Positions 17,021-25,370 of a stretch of 64,000 bases of DNA are shown here, in pieces. The position numbers and the translations under genes were made by a program. The notes under the pieces were generated by a model. The model was given only the letters and a program-made list of their open reading frames with translations, ran no database searches and was not told where the DNA came from. Each line of letters begins with the position of its first letter. Positions within the stretch are counted from its first letter, which is position 1. The stretch is from PFJX01 sp040757575. Its GTDB lineage: Bacteria > Pseudomonadota > Gammaproteobacteria > Burkholderiales > Thiobacillaceae. The stretch is taken from positions 1-64,000 of the forward strand of contig JBFLXA010000004.1 in assembly GCA_040757575.1 (NCBI GenBank), in the 5' to 3' direction.

Positions 17021-17770
17021 CTACTTCATGAAGTGTCGGGCATAGACCGGGTTAAGACGGTTCATGGGTAGCAGGATGAACAGGTCGGCGGTGTTGAAGT
17101 CCGGGTCCCAGGCCGGGGCGCCGCCCACGTAGGCACCCAGACGCAGATAGCCTTTCACCAGGGGCGGAACGCTGGGGGCCGGGGTGGCGTCCAGATGCTC
17201 CAGAGGCAGGGGGTAGCGGGGGAAGACCCGCCATTCCACCGGGGACAGATGCTTGTCCTTCACCGCATGCCAGATGCCGGCGGCGTTGTGGCCGCCGTCT
17301 TGCATGCCGATGCTGGCGCAGCCGATCAGGTAGTCGTAGCCGCTTTTCATCATGTAGTCAGCCAGGCCAGCCCACAGATGGGTGATGACTGCGCCGCTGC
17401 GGTGGTCCGGGTGTACACAGGAACGGCCCACTTCCACCATGCGGCTCTTCAGGTGCTGGAGCCGGGTCAGGTCGAATTCGCTTTCCGAATAGAAGTTGCC
17501 CACCCGTTTGGCAGCGGCATGGGTCAGCACCCGGTAGGTGCCCACCACTTCACCCGTGTCCCCATCTCTTACCAACAGGTGTTCGCAGAAGGGGTCATAG
17601 ATATCCATGTCTAGGCCCGGTTCCGGGGTGTTCAGTCGGGCGCCCAGTTCTTCCGCGAATACCTTCCAGCGCAGACGCTGGGCTTCGCGCACTTCGTCGC
17701 CATGGGTGGCGAGGGATACCTGGTAAACCCGTTTCGCCCGACCGCGGGCGGCAATGTTTTCCTGCAGCAT
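17021..17770 (-). CDS. olsB: L-ornithine N-alpha-acyltransferase (lyso-ornithine lipid synthase)
   Basis: A 249-residue GNAT-type acyltransferase that transfers a 3-hydroxyacyl chain from acyl carrier protein to ornithine, the first step to phosphorus-free ornithine lipids. Recognisable OlsB features are LRWKVFAEELGA, DPFCEHLLVRD, VGRSCVHPDHRSGAVI and GCASIGMQDGG. The start is set at the second Met (17770): the ribosome site AAAGGAG abuts the first ATG (17779) but is nine bases from the second. It is divergent from pstS, and a three-unit Pho-box-like array lies upstream, so induction by phosphate starvation is likely. The partner olsA is not in the window. Confidence 0.88.
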   Translation of the reverse strand: MLQENIAARGRAKRVYQVSLATHGDEVREAQRLRWKVFAEELGARLNTPEPGLDMDIYDPFCEHLLVRDGDTGEVVGTYRVLTHAAAKRVGNFYSESEFDLTRLQHLKSRMVEVGRSCVHPDHRSGAVITHLWAGLADYMMKSGYDYLIGCASIGMQDGGHNAAGIWHAVKDKHLSPVEWRVFPRYPLPLEHLDATPAPSVPPLVKGYLRLGAYVGGAPAWDPDFNTADLFILLPMNRLNPVYARHFMK

Positions 17771-17827
17771 GCTGGACATCTCCTTTGCAAGTTGCTCGCA
17801 AAGTTAGGTAGGCCAGGTTACCTGGAC

Positions 17828-17856
17828 ATGACGGAGTGATTAAGAAAGAGTGACAG
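17828..17856 (-). promoter_or_regulatory. Pho-box-like array upstream of olsB
   Basis: Read on the minus strand: CTGTCAC, TCTTAAT and CCGTCAT begin exactly 11 bases apart (plus-strand 17850-17856, 17839-17845, 17828-17834). The outer units match the PhoB half-site CTGTCAT at 6 of 7 positions; the middle one is weak. It ends about 58 bases before the olsB start. Confidence 0.55.
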
Positions 17857-17882
17857 CGCCACAGAATCCGTTATGCATGAGA

Positions 17883-17900
17883 CTTTCACAGAGTTGTAAT
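17883..17900 (+). promoter_or_regulatory. Pho box upstream of pstS
   Basis: CTTTCAC-AGAG-TTGTAAT, two PhoB half-sites with 11-base periodicity, 55 bases before pstS. A possible -10 (TAGCAT, near 17911) follows at the usual distance for a Pho box replacing the -35 element. Confidence 0.7.
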
Positions 17901-17955
17901 ATTTCGGGGCTAGCATGGCCGGCGTTATCAACCGACACGCATATCGGAGCAATAC

Positions 17956-18972
17956 ATGAAAGCCCAACGTACCATTCTGAAGATCGCTGGCCTGGCCGCA
18001 GCCTTGTCCATGAGCTTGTCCGCCCTGGCGGCCGACATCACCGGCGCTGGCGCGACCTTCCCCTATGCCGTGTATACCAAGTGGGCCGAGGCCTACAATG
18101 CCGCAACCGGCAACCGCGTGAACTACCAGGGCATCGGTTCTTCTGGTGGTGTCAAACAGATCAAGGCCAAGACCGTTGACTTTGGTGGTACTGACGCGCC
18201 TGTCAAGGAAGCTGATCTGGATGCAGCCGGACTGATTCAGTTTCCCTCCGTCATGGGCGCTGTGACCATCGTTGCCAACCTGCCTGGCATCAAGTCTGGA
18301 GAGGTCAAGCTTGATGGCGCTGTTGCTGCGGATATCTTCCGTGGTGCCATCACCAAATGGAACGACCCCGCCATCGCCAAGCTGAACCCCGGCGTGAAGC
18401 TCCCCGCCACTGCCATTACCGTGTCCCATCGTTCTGATGGCTCCGGCACCACCTATGTATTCAGCAACTATCTGGCCAAGCAATCCATGGCATTCAAGCG
18501 TGATGTGGGTGCCGGCAACACCGTGAACTGGCCCGTGAATGCCGTGGGCGGCAAGGGTAACCCGGGTGTTGCTGCCAACGTGCAGAAGATCGCCGGTGCT
18601 ATCGGCTATGTGGATATCGCCGATGCCATGAAAAACAACATGACCTTCGTGGCCCTGAAGAACAAGGCCGGCAACTACATCGTGCCGAACCAGGATGCCG
18701 TGGCCGATGCCGCCTCCGGCGCCAACTTCAAGGTCAAGGGCATGGCCCCGGACCTGCTGGACCAGAGCCACAAGAATGCCTGGCCCATCACCAGTGCCAC
18801 TTATGTCCTGGTTTATGAAAAAGGGTCTGATGCTGCCAAGCAGAAGGGCGTTGTGGATTTCTTCACCTGGTCCCTGAACAACGGCCAGAAAATGGCGGAA
18901 GACCTGGGTTTCGTGCCCCTGCCCGCCAATGTGGTGAAGATGGTCGAAGCCGAGATGAAGAACATCAAGTAA
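17956..18972 (+). CDS. pstS: Phosphate ABC transporter, periplasmic phosphate-binding protein
   Basis: A 338-residue secreted protein with a signal peptide ending at LAA-DI, then GAGATFPYAVYTKWAEAY, NYQGIGSSGGVKQI, GGTDAPV and SHRSDGSGTTYVFSNYL, the phosphate-contacting loops of PstS. It delivers phosphate to PstCAB. First gene of the pst operon, with a Pho box upstream. The 110-base gap to pstC contains two stable hairpins. Confidence 0.98.
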   Translation: MKAQRTILKIAGLAAALSMSLSALAADITGAGATFPYAVYTKWAEAYNAATGNRVNYQGIGSSGGVKQIKAKTVDFGGTDAPVKEADLDAAGLIQFPSVMGAVTIVANLPGIKSGEVKLDGAVAADIFRGAITKWNDPAIAKLNPGVKLPATAITVSHRSDGSGTTYVFSNYLAKQSMAFKRDVGAGNTVNWPVNAVGGKGNPGVAANVQKIAGAIGYVDIADAMKNNMTFVALKNKAGNYIVPNQDAVADAASGANFKVKGMAPDLLDQSHKNAWPITSATYVLVYEKGSDAAKQKGVVDFFTWSLNNGQKMAEDLGFVPLPANVVKMVEAEMKNIK

Positions 18973-18989
18973 GCATCTGATCCACGCGT

Positions 18990-19058
18990 TTCGGGCACGG
19001 CTTGGCCGTGCCCGAAGCTTCTTGGCAAGCCCGGGATTGAGCCGGTCTTGCCAAGAAG
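18990..19058 (+). repeat. Two adjacent stem-loops between pstS and pstC
   Basis: Hairpin 1: a perfect 12-base stem (18990-19001 with 19005-19016, loop TTG). Hairpin 2: a perfect 12-base stem CTTCTTGGCAAG (19018-19029) with 19047-19058 and a 17-base loop. Neither is followed by a T-run. They probably stabilise the upstream pstS message and lower pstCAB expression relative to the abundant binding protein; that role is inference. Confidence 0.8.
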
Positions 19059-19082
19059 ACAAGCCAGACCCAGGACAAAACC

Positions 19083-20054
19083 ATGAACGAAGCCGTGAGC
19101 GCCGTTGACCTGCATGCCCGCCAGGTCAAGAAGTTCAAGTTGCAGGATATGTTGTTCCACCAGGTGACCCTGGTATTCGCATTCATCGTCCTGGCCGCCC
19201 TGGCGGGTATCCTGATTTCCCTGGCCTTCGAGGCTGCGCCGGTGCTCAAGGAATTTGGCCCTGCCTTCCTGTGGACCGATGTCTGGAACGTGCCGGAAGA
19301 TCAGTATGGTGCCCTGGCGGCCATCTACGGCACGGTCGTCACCTCGGTGATCGCCCTGTTGATTGCCGTGCCGGTGAGTTTCGGCATCGCCCTCTTCCTG
19401 ACCGAGACCTGTCCGGTCTGGTTGCGCCGCCCCCTGGGGACGGCCATTGAGTTGCTGGCCGGGGTGCCCTCCATCATCTATGGCATCTGGGGACTTTTTG
19501 TCTTTGCGCCTCTGTTTGCCGAGCATATCCAGCCCCATCTCCAGGCGGCCCTGGGGGATGTGCCGGTGATCGGCGGCTGGTTTGCCGGCCCCCCTATCGG
19601 CGTGGGTATCCTGACCGCCGGCATCGTGCTGTCCCTGATGGTCATCCCCTTCGTGGCGTCGGTGATGCGGGACGTGTTCGAAACCGTACCCGCCCCCCTT
19701 AAGGAATCTGCCTATGGCGTCGGTTGCACCACCTGGGAAGTGGTGGTCAACGTGGTGTTGCCCTACACCCGTGTAGGGGTCATCGGCGGCATCATGCTGG
19801 GCCTGGGACGGGCCCTGGGAGAAACCATGGCGGTGACCTTCGTGATCGGCAACGCCAACCGGATTGTGGGTAGCCTGTTCGCACCGGGTACCTCCATCGC
19901 ATCCACCCTGGCCAACGAATTCGGCGAGGCGGATCCGGGCCTGCATATCTCTGCCCTGTTCGCCCTGGGTCTGGTGCTGTTCATCATCACCTTTGTCGTC
20001 CTGGCGATCTCCCAGTGGCTGATCCGGCGTGGCATAGCCAAGCAGGGCATCTGA
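19083..20054 (+). CDS. pstC: Phosphate ABC transporter permease PstC
   Basis: A 323-residue inner-membrane permease with six predicted helices. It has the large periplasmic loop typical of PstC between helices 1 and 2 and the EAA-type cytoplasmic loop (APLKESAYGVGCTTWEVV, then GLGRALGETMAV). It forms the channel with PstA and is energised by PstB. Confidence 0.96.
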   Translation: MNEAVSAVDLHARQVKKFKLQDMLFHQVTLVFAFIVLAALAGILISLAFEAAPVLKEFGPAFLWTDVWNVPEDQYGALAAIYGTVVTSVIALLIAVPVSFGIALFLTETCPVWLRRPLGTAIELLAGVPSIIYGIWGLFVFAPLFAEHIQPHLQAALGDVPVIGGWFAGPPIGVGILTAGIVLSLMVIPFVASVMRDVFETVPAPLKESAYGVGCTTWEVVVNVVLPYTRVGVIGGIMLGLGRALGETMAVTFVIGNANRIVGSLFAPGTSIASTLANEFGEADPGLHISALFALGLVLFIITFVVLAISQWLIRRGIAKQGI

Positions 20055-20076
20055 GCGACCAGGAAGGAAAACAGCT

Positions 20077-20919
20077 ATGAACCTCTACGCCCGTCGCATC
20101 TGGACCAATCGCATCGGCATTGCCCTTTCCATGGTGGCCATGGCCTTTGGCCTCGCTGCCCTGCTGTGGATTCTGTGGACCCTGTTCTACAACGGCTTTG
20201 CCGCCCTTTCCTGGGATTTCTTTACCCAGGATACGCCCGCGCCCGGGTCCGAAGGGGGTGGTCTGCGCAACGCCATCGTCGGCAGCTTGCTGATCGTGGT
20301 AGTGACCACGCTGGTGTCCACGCCCATCGGCATCCTTGCGGGCATCTATCTGGCTGAGTTCGGCACCACGTCCAAGTTTGCCGCGACTACCCGTTTCGTC
20401 ACGGACATCATGCTCTCCGCGCCTTCCATCGTCATCGGCCTGTTCGTCTATGCCTTGATGGTGGCGACTCTGGGCGGCTTCTCCGGCTGGGCTGGCTCTG
20501 TGGCCCTATCCCTGATCGCCATTCCGGTGGTTGTGCGGACTACGGAAAACATGCTGCGCCTGGTGCCCACCAGCCTTCGGGAAGCCGCCTTCGCCGTGGG
20601 TGCCCCCCGCTGGCAGGTTTCCCTCAAGGTGACCCTGCGGGCGGTAAAGGCGGGCGTGGTCACCGGCATCCTGCTGGCTATCGCCCGGGTGACGGGTGAA
20701 ACCGCCCCGCTGCTGTTTACCGCGCTGAACAACCAGTTCTTTAGTACCGACATGTCCCATCCCATGGGCAACCTGCCGGTGGTGATCTTCCAGTTCGCCA
20801 TGAGCCCCTACGACAACTGGGTGAGCCTGGCCTGGGGCGGCGCCCTGCTGATTGCCTTGTTCGTGCTGGGGGTCAACATCCTGGCCCGCGTGCTGTTCCG
20901 TAAAAAATCCTCAGACTGA
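20077..20919 (+). CDS. pstA: Phosphate ABC transporter permease PstA
   Basis: 280 residues, six helices, with the transport-loop motif TSLREAAFAVGAPRWQVSL and AIARVTGETAPLLFT. It follows pstC by 22 bases with an AGGAAGG ribosome site. Confidence 0.97.
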   Translation: MNLYARRIWTNRIGIALSMVAMAFGLAALLWILWTLFYNGFAALSWDFFTQDTPAPGSEGGGLRNAIVGSLLIVVVTTLVSTPIGILAGIYLAEFGTTSKFAATTRFVTDIMLSAPSIVIGLFVYALMVATLGGFSGWAGSVALSLIAIPVVVRTTENMLRLVPTSLREAAFAVGAPRWQVSLKVTLRAVKAGVVTGILLAIARVTGETAPLLFTALNNQFFSTDMSHPMGNLPVVIFQFAMSPYDNWVSLAWGGALLIALFVLGVNILARVLFRKKSSD

Positions 20920-20933
20920 CCCCGGAGTTTTCC

Positions 20934-21719
20934 ATGTCCGATCAATCCTTGCTCGCCAGTGGTGAAGAGGCCATCCTCTCCATTCGTAACCTGAACTTTT
21001 TCTATGGCGATTTCCTTGGCCTGAAGGATGTTTCCCTGGATATCGCCAAGAGCAAGGTGACGGCCTTCATCGGTCCGTCCGGCTGTGGCAAATCCACCCT
21101 GCTGCGCACCTTCAACCGCATGTACGACCTGTACCCCGGACAGCGTGCCGAGGGGCAGATCAACTTCCATGGCAAGAACCTGCTGGACAAGAAGCAGGAC
21201 GTGAACCTGGTTCGGGCCAAGATCGGCATGGTGTTCCAGAAGCCCACGCCCTTCCCCATGACCATCTATGAAAACATCGCCTTTGGCGTGCGGCTTTATG
21301 AAAAGCTGTCCAAGTCGGAGATGGACGACCGGGTGGAGTGGGCCCTGCGCAAGGCGGCGATCTGGGAAGAGACCAAGTCCAAGCTCCAGCAGAGTGGCCT
21401 GTCCCTGTCGGGTGGCCAGCAGCAGCGTCTGTGCATTGCCCGAACCATTGCCGTGAAGCCGGAAGTGGTGCTGCTGGACGAACCCACCTCGGCCCTGGAC
21501 CCGATTTCCACCGCCAAGATCGAAGAGCTCATCAACGAGCTGAAGATGGAATACACCATCGCTATCGTGACCCACAACATGCAGCAGGCGGCGCGTATTT
21601 CCGATTTCACCGCCTTCATGTACCTGGGCGAGCTGATCGAATTCAGCCCCACGGACCAGTTGTTCGTGAAGCCCAAGGTCAAGCAGACGGAAGATTACAT
21701 CACCGGCCGTTTTGGCTGA
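20934..21719 (+). CDS. pstB: Phosphate ABC transporter ATP-binding protein
   Basis: A 261-residue ATPase with Walker A GPSGCGKST, Q-loop MVFQKPTPFPM, signature LSGGQQQR and Walker B VVLLDEPTSALDP. The PstB-specific SIYENIAFG-like segment (TIYENIAFGVRLY) is present. No phoU follows; the next gene is a pyruvate-kinase-like protein 60 bases on. Confidence 0.98.
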   Translation: MSDQSLLASGEEAILSIRNLNFFYGDFLGLKDVSLDIAKSKVTAFIGPSGCGKSTLLRTFNRMYDLYPGQRAEGQINFHGKNLLDKKQDVNLVRAKIGMVFQKPTPFPMTIYENIAFGVRLYEKLSKSEMDDRVEWALRKAAIWEETKSKLQQSGLSLSGGQQQRLCIARTIAVKPEVVLLDEPTSALDPISTAKIEELINELKMEYTIAIVTHNMQQAARISDFTAFMYLGELIEFSPTDQLFVKPKVKQTEDYITGRFG

Positions 21720-21779
21720 TTTGCCGCGAGTCAGGGAGGTGCCCTTCGACCTGGGGCCGAGGGGCCGGAGCACGGGGCC

Positions 21780-23636
21780 ATGAAATCACTGAGCAAAGTC
21801 CGTCAGGAGCTGGAAACGCTCATTGCCTCAGTGCAGGCGGGGCAGCAAAACCTTCTTGAGGCTTGGGAAACCGCGCTGGACGGATCGGATTTTGCCCAGG
21901 ATGCCGCCAATCTCGCCGCTTACGTGGCCTTCCGTCGCCAGGATCTACGCCAGCTCCAGGATCAATTAATGATGCTGGGCCTCTCGACCCTGGGGCGCTG
22001 CGAGGGGCATGTGCTGCCCACTCTGGAAGCGGTGCTGGCAGGCCTGGATGGTCTGGGGGGACAGGCCAGTCCCATCAGCCGTCTGGATCAGCGGGCCCGA
22101 GGGATTCGCCAGGGGGCCAGTCGACTGGCCCGCCACAGCGACAGGCTGCTGGGCAAGGCGCCGGCCAACCGGGACATGCGCATCATGGTGACCCTGCCTT
22201 CCGTGGCGGCAGAGGACCGGCGCCTTGTCCATGACCTCTGCCAACGGGGCATGGACCTGGCCCGCATCAACTGCGCCCATGATGATCCGGATGCCTGGCG
22301 GGCCATGATACGCCATGTACAGACCGGTGCTGCGGCCTCCGGCCGCCCCTGCAGGGTGCTGATGGATCTGGCGGGCCCCAAGCTGCGCACAGGAGACCTA
22401 GGCGCCCGGCCCGGCAGCCTGCGCCTCAAGCCCAAGCGGGATGAGGACGGGGAGGCCCGCACCCCAGCTTATTTCCTGCTCGACGCCAGCGGTGAACCCG
22501 GCGGGCCGGGCCTGGGCCAGGTGGCGGGCCTGGGACGCTATCCCCGACTGGCGGTGGAACGGGAGTGGCTACGCCGGGTGCGCCCTGGCGACCAGGTAGA
22601 CATGCTGGATGCCCGGGGCCGCAAGCGGCGCATTCTGGTGCTGGAGCGCATGAGCGACTATCACTTGCTGGCCTGCGTCACCGAATCGGTCCACGTGGTG
22701 GCGGGCCTGCCCTTGAAGCACCGCCCCCGGCGCAGTGCAAAAGGTGCCGGCGACACCGTGGTGGGGCCCCTGGAAAACCGGGCCGGCGCCGTCCTGGTGC
22801 GCCAGGGGGACCGGGTGTTGCTGACCCGGGAAGGCGAGGGGTGGGTGGCCACCTGCGAACAGGGGGATGAAACCGCCTGTGTCGGCCAGGTGCCCTGTGC
22901 CCAGCCAGAGGTGCTGGATTCCATCAGCGCCGGTGAGCGGGTGTTCATCGATGACGGCCGCATCGCTGCCGAAGTGGAACATGTGGATGAAGTGGGGGCC
23001 TGGCTGCGGGTCACCCGGGCCGCACCGGAAGGCGACAAGATCCGTTCCGGCAAGGGCCTGAACTTCCCGGACAGCAACCTGGATTTGCCGGCCCTGACGG
23101 AAAAGGATCTGCTGGACCTGGATTTTGTCGCCGCCGAGGCGGACATGGTGGGGTATTCCTTCTTGCGTGATGGTTCAGACATGGTGCGCCTGGGGGAAGA
23201 ACTGGCCGCCCGGGGCGCAGCCCAGATGGGCCGCATCGCCAAGATCGAGAACCGCCAGGCGGTGGCCAGCCTGCCGGACATCATCGTCCAGGGGGCTGCC
23301 GCGGCCCCCTTTGGGCTGATGATCGCCCGGGGTGATCTGGCAGTGGAACTGGGCTGGGCACGGCTGGCGGAGATCCAGGAGGAAATTCTCTGGCTGGCGG
23401 AATCGGCTCGGGTGCCGGTAATCTGGGCTACCCAGGTGTTCGAGCAACTGATCCGGGAGAACCAACCCACACGGGCGGAAATGACGGACGCGGCCATGTC
23501 CCAACGGGCGGAGTGTGTCATGCTCAACAAGGGCCCTTTCGTGCTGGATGCCATTGCATTGCTGGACGACATTGCGGGGCGTATGCGCGGCCACCAGTCC
23601 AAGAAAAGTGCCCGTTTGCGGGCGCTACACTGGTAA
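21780..23636 (+). CDS. Divergent pyruvate-kinase-like protein
   Basis: A 618-residue protein. The first about 130 residues are a helical extension without known match. Then come pyruvate kinase barrel motifs: MVTLPS (for ATLGP), LARINCAHDD (for RLNFSHG), LMDLAGPKLRTG, KGLNFPDSNLDLPALTEKD, GRIAKIENRQAV, LMIARGDLAVELGW and QPTRAEMTDAAM. The Lys and Glu that bind phosphoenolpyruvate and Mg are recognisable. The B-domain region carries a long insert and the usual C-terminal allosteric domain is missing; the protein ends soon after VMLNKGP. Activity is plausible but unproven. Its place 60 bases after pstB suggests co-transcription in the phosphate-starvation operon. Confidence 0.75.
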   Translation: MKSLSKVRQELETLIASVQAGQQNLLEAWETALDGSDFAQDAANLAAYVAFRRQDLRQLQDQLMMLGLSTLGRCEGHVLPTLEAVLAGLDGLGGQASPISRLDQRARGIRQGASRLARHSDRLLGKAPANRDMRIMVTLPSVAAEDRRLVHDLCQRGMDLARINCAHDDPDAWRAMIRHVQTGAAASGRPCRVLMDLAGPKLRTGDLGARPGSLRLKPKRDEDGEARTPAYFLLDASGEPGGPGLGQVAGLGRYPRLAVEREWLRRVRPGDQVDMLDARGRKRRILVLERMSDYHLLACVTESVHVVAGLPLKHRPRRSAKGAGDTVVGPLENRAGAVLVRQGDRVLLTREGEGWVATCEQGDETACVGQVPCAQPEVLDSISAGERVFIDDGRIAAEVEHVDEVGAWLRVTRAAPEGDKIRSGKGLNFPDSNLDLPALTEKDLLDLDFVAAEADMVGYSFLRDGSDMVRLGEELAARGAAQMGRIAKIENRQAVASLPDIIVQGAAAAPFGLMIARGDLAVELGWARLAEIQEEILWLAESARVPVIWATQVFEQLIRENQPTRAEMTDAAMSQRAECVMLNKGPFVLDAIALLDDIAGRMRGHQSKKSARLRALHW

Positions 23637-23672
23637 GTCAGCTAGGCATGCCCGGGGGGCGTGCAGGATGGT

Positions 23673-23690
23673 TTGTCACAAAATTGTCAC
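23673..23690 (+). promoter_or_regulatory. Pho box upstream of the small gene at 23881
   Basis: TTGTCAC-AAAA-TTGTCAC: two identical half-sites 11 bases apart, among the best Pho-box matches in the window. It lies 37 bases after the pyruvate-kinase-like gene and about 190 bases before the next plus-strand start. The rest of 23637-23880 shows no gene. Confidence 0.65.
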
Positions 23691-23880
23691 GGGATATTGC
23701 GGTCATGATGGTGTAGTCTGCCGGTCGGTATGGATGTCCCACCGCTCTCCGGTGCGTGGTCACGGGACTGGCTCGACATGGCCGGTCTGCGGTGCTGCTA
23801 CTCTTCCGCAGAGGCCCTTCATCGGTGTGGCCTGGGCATTGTTTCATTTGTAGGCCAGTAGGACGGTAAAGGACGCAAGC

Positions 23881-24138
23881 ATGGCAAACGCCGTAAAAAA
23901 TATCGCCAAATACATCAAGAGCAACCCGGACACCACGGCATCCAACACATTGCGGGGCCTGTGCGCTGCCCTGGAATCCCCCCAGCCCTTCGAGATCGCC
24001 AGCATCTACGACCTGGACAAAAAAGCCTTTGAACTGGCTCTGGACTTGCTCGAAGAGTGGCGATTCGACCGGCATGTGGTGGAGCGCCGGCTGCAGAAGT
24101 ATTTAGAAAAGTGGGTCGACTCCGACGTCGAAGAATGA
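23881..24138 (+). CDS. Unknown 85-residue acidic protein, putative Pho regulon member
   Basis: Small soluble helical protein with no signal peptide or membrane segment and an acidic C-terminus (KWVDSDVEE). The middle (FEIASIYDLDKKAFELALDLLEEW) is strongly helical and could mediate protein contacts. No family recognised. A ribosome site GGACGCAAGC precedes ATG. Located between the pst operon and the glycolipid genes, and downstream of a Pho box, so a role in the phosphate-starvation response is inferred from context only. Confidence 0.6.
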   Translation: MANAVKNIAKYIKSNPDTTASNTLRGLCAALESPQPFEIASIYDLDKKAFELALDLLEEWRFDRHVVERRLQKYLEKWVDSDVEE

Positions 24139-24194
24139 TCATCCGACGGGCTCGGCATCAAGCGTCGAGCTTATCCAGCTAGTGCCCCGTCCGT

Positions 24195-25370
24195 TCAGGA
24201 TCGGGCGGCAATCTGGGCGAGTTGGGCTTCCCGGAGCACGGCTTCCAGGCGGGAAGTGATTTGCTCCCAGGAAATTTCCACGGTGGTTTCCCTGGCACTT
24301 AGACCGAGCGCCCGTCGGTGCTCCGCGTCCCCGGCCATACTCAGGGCTGCTTCGATGAAGGCCTGTTCATCTCCTGGTGCCGGGGCACGACCGTTTTCCC
24401 CATCCCGGATCAAGGTTGCAGCGGCGGCCCGGTCGTAGGCCACCACACCCAGGCCACTGGCCATGGCTTCACCAATGACATTGCCCCAGGTTTCCGACAG
24501 GCTGGGAAACAGGAAAAGATCGGCACTGGCGTAGTGGCGTGCCAGATCCTCGCCGATGCGAGGACCGGCAAAGAAGTGGTCCGGATGGGCGGCTTTCAGG
24601 CCGGCCAGGGCCGGGCCGTCGCCCACCCAGACCATGGGGGCACCGGGGTGGCGGGCGGCGATAGCGGCGTGGCTGTGCACCACGGCCGCCAGGTTCTTTT
24701 CCGGCGCCAGCCGGCCGACGAATAGACAGGCCGGCGGGGTATCCGCATCGGCTTCCAGTCCCCAACTTTGCCTTAATGCCGGATCCCGGCGATCCGGGGT
24801 GAACAGGGCGGTATCCACCCCCCGGCCCACCACCTGCACGTTGGGTATGCCCCGGGCTCGCAAGGTCTCTGCAAGTTCTGGTGCTGGCACCAGGGTAGCC
24901 TGGCAGCGGCGGTGCAGGGCGTCCAGCCAGCGGGTGACCAGAGGGGTAAGCCAGGCCATGCCGTAATGGCTGCTGTATTGATCGAAATGAGTGTGGTAGC
25001 CGGAGGTGACCGGCAGGCCCAGGTGGCGTGCGGCCAGCAGGGCGGCCCAGCCAAGGGGGCCTTCGGTGACCACGTGGACCAGGTCGGGCTTGTGGGTGCG
25101 AATGAGCTGGTTGATACGGCGCCAGTGGGGCAGGCCCAGCTTCACCTCGGGATAGTTGGGCAGGGAGATGCCGGTTACGCCCCATTCAAGATCGCAATCC
25201 TTTTCCCCGCCATGGCGCCGGGGCCGGACCACCCCTACCCAATGACCCCGGGCCCGCAGTCCGGCCACCATGCGGCCCGTGGTCATGGCCACGCCGTTGA
25301 TTTCCGGTGGATAGGTCTCGGTGACCAGCAGTACACGCAGTGGGGCAAAGAGGTCCGGGCGTCTATTCAT
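24195..25370 (-). CDS. GT4-family glycosyltransferase (putative glycolipid synthase 2)
   Basis: A 391-residue retaining glycosyltransferase with the GT-B fold. The N-terminal domain has TYPPEINGVAMTTGRMVAGL and YHTHFDQYSSHY, the C-terminal nucleotide-sugar domain FVGRLAPEKNL and the E-x7-E region FPSLSETWGNVIGEAMASG. This SqdX/DgdA/Agt-like group uses diacylglycerol or similar lipids. The start at 25370 overlaps the upstream gene's stop by four bases (ATGA), so the genes are translationally coupled. Linked to a second GT4 and a PlcP-type phosphoesterase, it probably adds sugar to diacylglycerol or to its monoglycosyl product. Confidence 0.85.
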   Translation of the reverse strand: MNRRPDLFAPLRVLLVTETYPPEINGVAMTTGRMVAGLRARGHWVGVVRPRRHGGEKDCDLEWGVTGISLPNYPEVKLGLPHWRRINQLIRTHKPDLVHVVTEGPLGWAALLAARHLGLPVTSGYHTHFDQYSSHYGMAWLTPLVTRWLDALHRRCQATLVPAPELAETLRARGIPNVQVVGRGVDTALFTPDRRDPALRQSWGLEADADTPPACLFVGRLAPEKNLAAVVHSHAAIAARHPGAPMVWVGDGPALAGLKAAHPDHFFAGPRIGEDLARHYASADLFLFPSLSETWGNVIGEAMASGLGVVAYDRAAAATLIRDGENGRAPAPGDEQAFIEAALSMAGDAEHRRALGLSARETTVEISWEQITSRLEAVLREAQLAQIAARS

